Shown: positions 57,899-64,000 of the stretch, in pieces
Layout: each line of letters opens with the position of its first letter
How positions within the stretch are numbered: the first letter of the stretch is position 1
Source: Eutrophovita brisbanensis
Lineage (GTDB): Bacteria; Pseudomonadota; Gammaproteobacteria; Burkholderiales; Eutrophovitaceae
DNA: 64,000 nucleotides
Reading direction: 5' to 3'
Assembly: GCA_038147395.1 (NCBI GenBank)
Contig: JAYQTM010000001.1
Span: 496,001 to 560,000, forward strand
Translations under genes and position numbers: made by a program
The notes under the pieces: generated by a model
Databases searched by the model: none
The model's input: only the letters and a program-made list of their open reading frames with translations
Told to the model about the DNA's origin: nothing

Positions 57899-59281
57899 AT
57901 GAGTTACAAGTTTCCCTTTGGCGATAGTGCACTGGTTTTGGGTGTAGGGAAGACGGGAGTCTCTGCTGTTCGTTGGCTTCTTAGTAGGGGGCTGAGGGTC
58001 TTTGTGTGGGACGCCGATCGAAATGCGATTGGTATATCCTCGATTATCGATGAGTTACCTGACGCTAAGGTATTTCTTGAAGATCTTTCCAAATTCGATT
58101 TTGAACAAGTGGACGTCGTTATTCCGAGCCCAGGGATTCCACTCGCTGACCTTCAATTGGAAAATCTAAATGAACAGAGTAAGCCAATTATTGGTGATAT
58201 CGAAATTTTCATGTTTGAGAATAAAGAGCGAATGCGTGCTCATACAGTCGCTGTAACTGGCACCAATGGTAAAAGCACCGTCGTAAAGATGGTCGAGGCA
58301 ATTCTAAATGGGCAGGGGAAAGATGCGATTGCCGTTGGAAATATTGGGGTACCAGTACTGGATATTTTGTATGCCATCGAACACGGCGAGAGGGCGCAGC
58401 CCGATGTATTTGTGATCGAGTTGTCAAGTTTTCAGATCGAAACACTACAGTCGATGGATTTTTCGGTGACTTCTATTCTTAATTTGTCCGAAGACCATCT
58501 GGATCGTTATCCCTCGTACTCCGATTACAAACAAACGAAGGGTCGGCTTTTTAATGGTGAGAGCCGAAAAATTGTTAACCGTGACGACGCGCCAGCCCGC
58601 GCTTTGTTGTCTCACGATCTTGCGGCGGGTAGTTTTGGTTTGGCAGCCCCTCAATCTGCCAGTGAGTGGGGAACTCGAGAGGTTATGGGGGAGCGTATGC
58701 TGTGCTGGGGAGATGTCGATATTTGCCCTGTCTCTCACCTCAGTGTTGGTGGTCAACATAACGTTCTAAATGCCTTAGCGGCACTAGCGATAGCTAATCA
58801 GGTTGTTGACATCGATGAAAAGGGAATAAGAGCGCTCGAGTTGTATGAGCCATTAAATCATCGTATGCAAATTGTTGGCAATATTCGAGGAATTACATTT
58901 TTGAATGATTCGAAAGCTACGAATGTTGGGGCGACTCTTGCTGCGATAACTGGTGTAAGCGGTCCATGTGTATTAATTTTGGGTGGCGAATCAAAAGGAC
59001 AAAATTTTACGGAACTTAATCAAGTACTCTCAAAAAAAGTCTTATGTGTGGTTTTGATGGGTCGAGATGCAGGACTCATTCATGAGATGATCTCGGCCAG
59101 TGGCGTGTCGATTGTCGGTGTCTCGGATATGCGCGAGGCAGTTAAGGTCTCGCTCAATATGCTAGGCGATCGCGGTGTGGTTCTTTTGTCGCCAGGATGC
59201 GCCAGTTTCGATATGTTCGAAAACTATGCTCACAGAGGAGAAACATTTGCGAGAGAAGTAAACAGGATGTCTCTCTCATGA
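57899..59281 (+). CDS. murD: UDP-MurNAc-L-Ala:D-Glu ligase
   Basis: Adds D-glutamate to UDP-MurNAc-L-alanine. The 460-residue Mur ligase has an N-terminal Rossmann-like domain (ALVLGVGKTGVSAVRWLLSR), P-loop VAVTGTNGKSTVVKM near residue 119, LNLSEDHLDRYPSYSDYKQT and the C-terminal FLNDSKATNVGATLAAI. The start is 48 bp after mraY, the widest gap in this part of the cluster. It overlaps ftsW by ATGA. Confidence 0.96.
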   Translation: MSYKFPFGDSALVLGVGKTGVSAVRWLLSRGLRVFVWDADRNAIGISSIIDELPDAKVFLEDLSKFDFEQVDVVIPSPGIPLADLQLENLNEQSKPIIGDIEIFMFENKERMRAHTVAVTGTNGKSTVVKMVEAILNGQGKDAIAVGNIGVPVLDILYAIEHGERAQPDVFVIELSSFQIETLQSMDFSVTSILNLSEDHLDRYPSYSDYKQTKGRLFNGESRKIVNRDDAPARALLSHDLAAGSFGLAAPQSASEWGTREVMGERMLCWGDVDICPVSHLSVGGQHNVLNALAALAIANQVVDIDEKGIRALELYEPLNHRMQIVGNIRGITFLNDSKATNVGATLAAITGVSGPCVLILGGESKGQNFTELNQVLSKKVLCVVLMGRDAGLIHEMISASGVSIVGVSDMREAVKVSLNMLGDRGVVLLSPGCASFDMFENYAHRGETFAREVNRMSLS

Positions 59282-60453
59282 TTGATCGAAAACTTTCAAA
59301 TTCAGCGAGCAGTCAGCTCCAATCAAGACTTGGTTTTGATGAGATTTTATTTTGGTTGACGATTACTTTGTTGGGTCTAGGTGTAGTCATGGTGTTCTCT
59401 TCGTCGATCGCGCTTGCCGAAAATTCCGTTCTATCGGGGGGTAATCTTTACCAATACCTTACGCGGCATTTGCTGGCTTTATGTATCGGGGTATCCCTTG
59501 CGCTCGTTGCGACGCAAGTTTCCGTCAAGTATTGGCAAAACTTTGCTCCCCTCTTGTTCCTGCTAGGCCTCGTCATGTTGTTCCTGGTGTTGATTCCTGG
59601 GATAGGTCATGAGGCGAACTATAGCCGGAGGTGGTTTCGATTTGCCGGGTTAAGTTTTCAACCGTCCGAATTTATGAAGTTTGCAGTTGTCATCTATGCA
59701 GCTGACTACACGATTCGAAAAGCGTCACACATGTCGAGCATCAGGAACGGGTTTATGCCGCTGTTCGGCGTCATGCTTGTTACTGGAGTCCTTCTTTTAC
59801 TCGAGCCCGATTTCGGTTCTTTCGTTGTAATTACCGCAATCGCGATGGGTGCACTCTTTCTTGGAGGCATGAATTGGAGATGGTTTGCTACCTTGACCGT
59901 ACTGTTATGTGTGGCATTCGTGGCTTTAATCTTCAGTTCAGAATATAGAACGGAGAGGGTCTTCGGATTTATGAATCCATGGGCAGATCCTTTTAACACA
60001 GGGTATCAGCTCTCTCATGCATTAATGGCGTTTGGTAGTGGGGGTATTTTTGGAGTCGGGCTTGGTGGGAGTATTGAAAAATTATTTTATCTGCCAGAGG
60101 CTCATACGGATTTTATTCTCGCGGTAATTGGCGAGGAAATGGGTTTCGTCGGAGTCGCTCTCACCGTTGCAGCATTTGGATGGCTAGTCCTTCGTATGAT
60201 AATGATCGGCAATCAAGCGGCTCGACTAGAGCGCTATTTTTCATCTTTGGTGGCCTACGGTGTGAGTGTATGGATTGGCGTGCAGTCTTTGATCAACATG
60301 GGGGTGAACGTTGGTTTGCTGCCAACCAAAGGGTTAACGTTACCCTTGTTGTCATTTGGCGGAAGTGGGTTGATGATGAATTGTTTGGCGATAGGGGTTC
60401 TTTTTAGGATTGACTATGAGAATCGTATTTTGATGAAAGGTATGAGTCTTTGA
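59278..60453 (+). CDS. ftsW: Peptidoglycan glycosyltransferase FtsW
   Basis: SEDS-family septal glycan polymerase partnering FtsI. It has 391 residues with about ten membrane segments. Conserved pieces are GLGVVMVFSSSIALAE, FRFAGLSFQPSEFMKFAVVI, the catalytic-region PEAHTDFILAVIGEEMGFVG and LPTKGLTLPLLSFGGSGLMM. ATG at 59278 overlaps murD (ATGA); the frame extends upstream to 59197 only through murD. It is coupled to murG by TTGA. Confidence 0.96.
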   Translation: MIDRKLSNSASSQLQSRLGFDEILFWLTITLLGLGVVMVFSSSIALAENSVLSGGNLYQYLTRHLLALCIGVSLALVATQVSVKYWQNFAPLLFLLGLVMLFLVLIPGIGHEANYSRRWFRFAGLSFQPSEFMKFAVVIYAADYTIRKASHMSSIRNGFMPLFGVMLVTGVLLLLEPDFGSFVVITAIAMGALFLGGMNWRWFATLTVLLCVAFVALIFSSEYRTERVFGFMNPWADPFNTGYQLSHALMAFGSGGIFGVGLGGSIEKLFYLPEAHTDFILAVIGEEMGFVGVALTVAAFGWLVLRMIMIGNQAARLERYFSSLVAYGVSVWIGVQSLINMGVNVGLLPTKGLTLPLLSFGGSGLMMNCLAIGVLFRIDYENRILMKGMSL

Positions 60454-61511
60454 AGCCAAAGATTTTGATAACAGCAGGGGGTACTGGGGGACACATATTC
60501 CCTGCTTTAGCGATGGCTGATCGTCTTTCCAATTTGGGGTGGTCGGTCTATTGGATGGGGGGCACTCACGGGCTCGAGGGCCGGCTCGTCCCCAAAGACA
60601 AGTACCCGACGTTGTTGTTGAATTTTTCGGGTGTTCGGAAAAAAGGTGTTTCGCGCTTGTTGCGTCTCCCTTTTGATCTCATAAGGGCGATTTCCGTAGC
60701 GCTTATTTTTATTTTAAAAATGAAGCCAAATGTTGTTTTGGGTTTTGGTGGCTACCCCAGTATTCCCGGCGGAGTTGCTGCTGTCCTTGCGCGTGTCCCT
60801 TTGGTTATTCATGAGCAGAACTCGGTACCAGGTTTGGCTAATAAATTATTATCAAAGTTCAGTAAAACAATTTTTCTTGGTTTTCCGAGTGTGCTGAACG
60901 GCGGAGTATTTGTTGGTAATCCCATAAGAAAAAGTTTTAATGACATGATGTCCCCAATGGGTAGATACAGTGGGAGAACTGGCCCTATTTGTTTGCTGGT
61001 AACCGGAGGTAGCCTTGGAGCCCGGAAATTTAATGAATTGGTCCCACTTGCTATCTCGAAAATGCCAGCCCTCTTAAGACCGATAGTTGTCCATCAAGCA
61101 GGCGGCGGTAATTCGACGCTTGTCTCGAATCTTTATGAGCAGTATGGTGTTGAGGCGCGGGTGGTTGAATTTTTTGATGACATGGCTGCCGAGTATGCCG
61201 TCTGTGACTTGGTCATATCTAGAGCAGGTGCCCTATCAGTATCGGAAATCGCGACAGCTGGTGTTGCCAGCATTTTGATACCTTATCCATTTGCAGTTGA
61301 CGATCATCAAAGAGTGAACGCAAGCCACCTTGAGAAAATTGGCGCGTGTCTTTTGCTGGATGATAAAGATCTCACCGCTGATCATTTATCGAATCTTTTA
61401 TCGACGTTAACGCGGGAGCAGTTGCGAGACATGGCTGGTTCAGCACAGAAATATTCATCCGCGAGAGCCGTTGATGACATGTGTGCACGTCTTGAGGAGA
61501 TGTTTCGTTGA
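60450..61511 (+). CDS. murG: Lipid II synthase MurG (GlcNAc transferase)
   Basis: Membrane-associated glycosyltransferase converting lipid I to lipid II. The 353-residue protein starts with ILITAGGTGGHIFPALAMAD, the glycine-rich donor/acceptor loop. VVLGFGGYPSIPGGVAAVLA, HEQNSVPGLANKLLSKF, VTGGSLGARKFNEL and SRAGALSVSEIATAGV follow. It starts at TTG overlapping the ftsW stop as TTGA. Intact, usual length. Confidence 0.96.
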   Translation: MKPKILITAGGTGGHIFPALAMADRLSNLGWSVYWMGGTHGLEGRLVPKDKYPTLLLNFSGVRKKGVSRLLRLPFDLIRAISVALIFILKMKPNVVLGFGGYPSIPGGVAAVLARVPLVIHEQNSVPGLANKLLSKFSKTIFLGFPSVLNGGVFVGNPIRKSFNDMMSPMGRYSGRTGPICLLVTGGSLGARKFNELVPLAISKMPALLRPIVVHQAGGGNSTLVSNLYEQYGVEARVVEFFDDMAAEYAVCDLVISRAGALSVSEIATAGVASILIPYPFAVDDHQRVNASHLEKIGACLLLDDKDLTADHLSNLLSTLTREQLRDMAGSAQKYSSARAVDDMCARLEEMFR

Positions 61512-62947
61512 AACACAAGGTTAAGTCAATTCATTTCGTCGGAATTGGTGGGTCTGGCATGAGTGGTATTGCTGAAGTGTTGCACAACCTTGGGTTCTGT
61601 GTGTCGGGGTCTGACTTACGATCATCGCATTCTACCGAGCGATTGAGGAATCTTGGCATCAAGATTTTCATCGGTCATTCAGGAGGGAATGTTGAGGGCG
61701 CAGATGTTTTGGTGGTCTCGACCGCCGTCGGTAAAGGGAACCCTGAAGTCGAGTACGCAAAAAAACAAAGCATACCGGTCGTGCCACGAGCCGCGATGCT
61801 AGCTGAATTAATGCGATTTAAAAGTGGAATCGCAGTTGCAGGAACACACGGCAAGACCACAACTACGAGCTTGGTCGCGAGTATACTCGCCGAGGGGGGG
61901 TTAGATCCGACTTATGTCATTGGCGGCAGACTCGAGTCTGTTGGGGCCAATGCGAAGCTTGGGGCGGGGGACTTCATCGTCGCGGAGGCGGACGAGTCTG
62001 ATGGATCTTTCCTTCATCTTAGTCCGACAATGTGCGTCATAACTAACATCGATCACGATCACCTTGAGACGTACGATCATAACTTCGATCGACTCATCCA
62101 GGCGTTTAATGACTTCGTATCACATATCCCTTTTTACGGTTGCGCTGTCATGTGCATTGATGACATCGGAGTCAGGCAGCTATTGCCGAGACTATCGAGA
62201 CAGGTCGTAACATACGGTTTTTCAGCAAATTCAGAGGTCCGCGCATTACAGGCGAGCTACTCCGGTGGTGCGATGAGTTTTATCGTGCGACGTAAGTTAA
62301 AAGCTCACAAAAAAGAGTATCCAGACCTCAACATTCGCTTGAATTGTCTGGGCAGGCACAACGTGCTGAATAGTCTCGCAGCAATTGCGGTGGCGACTGA
62401 GTTGGGAATTGGCGATGACGTTATTTGCCGTGCGTTAGAGAAGTTCCAGGGGGTCGGGAGAAGGATGCAGCATTTGGGAGATATCGTTTTGGGCGGTAAA
62501 ACGGTCAAGTTGATCGACGACTATGGCCATCATCCCAACGAGGTGGCGCCGACCCTTGAGGCAATTAGAGAGGCTTACCCGGATAGAGAAATCACATTAG
62601 TCTACCAACTACATAGGTTTTCTAGGACCAGAGATTGCTTTGATGATTTTGTAAGAATTTTGAGTAAAGTCGACTCGCTGATCTTGACAGAAATTTATGG
62701 GGCTGGAGAACCCCCGATACCTGGTATTACTACTGATAACTTGGCCAGCTCGATCCAGATGACATCTAAGGTCAAACCGATCTGCGTTAAAGATTTTGAC
62801 GAACTGATCGAAGTGCTTCCTGAGGCGATCAGTGACAGAGGGGTCCTGGTCACGATGGGTGCTGGGTCGATTGTTCAGGTGCCCGCGCTACTCGCCACCC
62901 AGCTAAGTACCTCTCGGGATGACGGTGTTGTAGGCTTGCCCAGGTGA
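61508..62947 (+). CDS. murC: UDP-N-acetylmuramate:L-alanine ligase
   Basis: First amino-acid addition to UDP-MurNAc. The 479-residue protein begins with IHFVGIGGSGMSGIAEVLHN, has P-loop VAGTHGKTTTTSLVAS near residue 116, EADESDGSFLHLSPTMCVIT, NIDHDHLETYDHNFDRL and IDDYGHHPNEVAPTLEA. TTG start overlapping murG as TTGA; it overlaps murB by 4 bp (GTGA). Confidence 0.97.
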   Translation: MKHKVKSIHFVGIGGSGMSGIAEVLHNLGFCVSGSDLRSSHSTERLRNLGIKIFIGHSGGNVEGADVLVVSTAVGKGNPEVEYAKKQSIPVVPRAAMLAELMRFKSGIAVAGTHGKTTTTSLVASILAEGGLDPTYVIGGRLESVGANAKLGAGDFIVAEADESDGSFLHLSPTMCVITNIDHDHLETYDHNFDRLIQAFNDFVSHIPFYGCAVMCIDDIGVRQLLPRLSRQVVTYGFSANSEVRALQASYSGGAMSFIVRRKLKAHKKEYPDLNIRLNCLGRHNVLNSLAAIAVATELGIGDDVICRALEKFQGVGRRMQHLGDIVLGGKTVKLIDDYGHHPNEVAPTLEAIREAYPDREITLVYQLHRFSRTRDCFDDFVRILSKVDSLILTEIYGAGEPPIPGITTDNLASSIQMTSKVKPICVKDFDELIEVLPEAISDRGVLVTMGAGSIVQVPALLATQLSTSRDDGVVGLPR

Positions 62948-63852
62948 GTATAGTCGTGAAAATTGAATCTCGAGTTCAGACCAATGTACCGATGTGGAAA
63001 AAAAATACCTTGAGAATTGGTGGGGATGCGGCTTTCGCATATTCGCCATCTTCCGAGTCAGATTTGGTTGCTTTCCTTAAGTCTGGCCAACACCTGGATT
63101 CTCCTTTTTTATTTTTGGGGCTAGGCAGTAATTTGTTGGTTAGAGATGGTGGATTTCCAGGGCTAGTGATTTACACGCACAGAGGGCTCTCTGATCTACG
63201 CATTTCGGATGTTGGGGGCGAGAGATTGATCTACGCGAGTGCTGGAGTCCCAGTTCCCAAGCTCGCTCGCTTTGCTGCGACCAAGGGTTTCCATGGGGGC
63301 GAGTTTATGGCAGGCATTCCTGGGACTGTTGGAGGAGCATTGACGATGAACGCGGGGTGTTACGGGCAAGAGACATGGGATCATATCGAGAGCGTGAAAA
63401 CCGTAACGCGAGAGGGAATAGTGCGACAAAGGCTGCCCTCAGATTTCTCTGTTTCGTACAGATGCGTGAAGCCAAATTTTGATGGTGAGGAATTTTTTTT
63501 AGGTGGAACGTTCCGTTTCAGTTTGGGTGACTCAGATCTATCCAGGGAAAAAATCAAGGATCTTTTGAGGAAGCGTGTTGCGGAACAGCCTTTAGGTCAA
63601 CCAAATTGCGGCTCCGTATTTCAAAATCCGAACGGGTACTACGCGGCTAGGCTTATCGAGGAATGCGGTTTTAAGGGGAGATCGATTGGTGGAGCGAGTG
63701 TTTCGACTAAACACGCAAATTTCATCGTAAACTGCGGGGGTGCGACCAGTCGGGATGTTGAAAACCTGATGATTGAAATAAAGAAAACCGTTAAGAGACG
63801 GTTCAAGATTGATTTACAAACAGAAGTCAGGGTAGTCGGAGAGAGCCTTTGA
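62944..63852 (+). CDS. murB: UDP-N-acetylenolpyruvoylglucosamine reductase
   Basis: FAD enzyme that makes UDP-MurNAc using NADPH. The 302-residue protein is of the shorter type with FLFLGLGSNLLVRDGGFPG near residue 57, FMAGIPGTVGGALTMNAGCY near 120, the catalytic Ser region QPNCGSVFQNPNGYYAARLI near 220, and KHANFIVNCGGATSRDVENL. GTG start at 62944 overlaps murC. murB lies in the dcw cluster here, as in several but not all proteobacteria. Confidence 0.96.
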   Translation: MSIVVKIESRVQTNVPMWKKNTLRIGGDAAFAYSPSSESDLVAFLKSGQHLDSPFLFLGLGSNLLVRDGGFPGLVIYTHRGLSDLRISDVGGERLIYASAGVPVPKLARFAATKGFHGGEFMAGIPGTVGGALTMNAGCYGQETWDHIESVKTVTREGIVRQRLPSDFSVSYRCVKPNFDGEEFFLGGTFRFSLGDSDLSREKIKDLLRKRVAEQPLGQPNCGSVFQNPNGYYAARLIEECGFKGRSIGGASVSTKHANFIVNCGGATSRDVENLMIEIKKTVKRRFKIDLQTEVRVVGESL

Positions 63853-64000
63853 CAACCGCATTTAATTCAAGTCGTGTTGGTGTGTTGTTCGGCGGGCTCT
63901 CCTCCGAGAGAGAGGTATCACTTCGTTCTGGTGTGGCGGTTTACGAAGCTCTAGAGCGTCAAGGGGTACATGCCCGGTTGGTCGATACCGGCACAGAGAA
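63849..64000 (+). CDS. ddl: D-alanine--D-alanine ligase, N-terminal part (cut by window end)
   Basis: Joins two D-alanines for the pentapeptide. Only the first 50 or so codons are in the window. They read RVGVLFGGLSSEREVSLRSG and VAVYEALERQGVHARLVDTG, the characteristic Ddl N-terminus (GGxSxEREVSLxSG). The start is TTG at 63849 overlapping the murB stop as TTGA. The ATP-grasp core lies beyond the window. Confidence 0.92.
   Translation, partial: MTTAFNSSRVGVLFGGLSSEREVSLRSGVAVYEALERQGVHARLVDTGTE

Overview
The window looks like chromosomal DNA of a betaproteobacterium, probably an uncultivated, moderate-G+C relative of the Burkholderiales. The 16S rRNA gene carries strings typical of that group (for example TTACCTACCCTTGACATG near 1900). 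A lysine/alanine-repeat histone-H1-like protein with a C-terminal SWIB domain, common in Burkholderiales, is also present. Genus and habitat cannot be read from the sequence. I see no prophage, insertion sequence, integron, CRISPR array or plasmid function, so this is core chromosome with a few accessory metabolic clusters.

Layout. 1-6.2 kb: 3' end of tyrS, then a complete rrn operon (16S, tRNA-Ile(GAT), tRNA-Ala(TGC), 23S, 5S) with promoter, two boxA sites, RNase III-type processing stems and a terminator. 6.3-11.2 kb: msrA, a convergent AtuA / AtuA C-terminal-domain / D-aminoacylase operon, and the SWIB gene. 11.2-17.7 kb: a DUF1015 gene, then a 2-oxoacid:ferredoxin oxidoreductase cluster (GltD-like flavoprotein with ferredoxin domains, KorA, KorB) followed at once by a hemerythrin. 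17.8-27.7 kb: arsC, pepN, a GntR / PhyH dioxygenase / SAF-domain oxidoreductase cluster, small secreted proteins, ettA and a DUF1353 protein. 27.8-35.4 kb: EamA transporter with SDR, a VOC protein, an MscS channel, and a tight four-gene operon (ThDP decarboxylase, methyltransferase, TauD-type dioxygenase, HpcH aldolase). 35.5-40.3 kb: glnS, a hypothetical gene, birA, coaX and a small membrane protein. 40.3-46 kb: yejABEF peptide importer. 46-50.3 kb: rfaE2, dolP, diaA, rsmI, pyrC and rnpB. 50.3-64 kb: the dcw cluster mraZ-rsmH-ftsL-ftsI-murE-murF-mraY-murD-ftsW-murG-murC-murB-ddl (ddl cut by the window end), with an MraZ operator ahead of it.

How it fits together. The dcw genes make and polymerise lipid II at the division site. 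Most neighbours overlap by four bases (NTGA), often with TTG or GTG starts, as expected for one translationally coupled transcript. The Kor cluster would move electrons between a 2-oxoacid, ferredoxin and probably NAD(P)H.

The most striking feature is that six genes each carry one apparent single-base frameshift: the GltD-like gene, coaX, the small protein after coaX, yejF, murE and mraY. Two of these, murE and mraY, are normally essential. In ettA the conserved reading frame starts at ATC where ATG is expected. Indel-prone sequencing or assembly is the simplest explanation, but each site deserves checking. I found no clearly new multigene system. The best leads are the hemerythrin beside the oxygen-sensitive Kor enzyme, a YejA with a C-terminal membrane anchor, the ThDP/methyltransferase/TauD/aldolase operon, a 28-bp perfect palindrome upstream of glnS, and the repeat-expanded SWIB histone-like gene.
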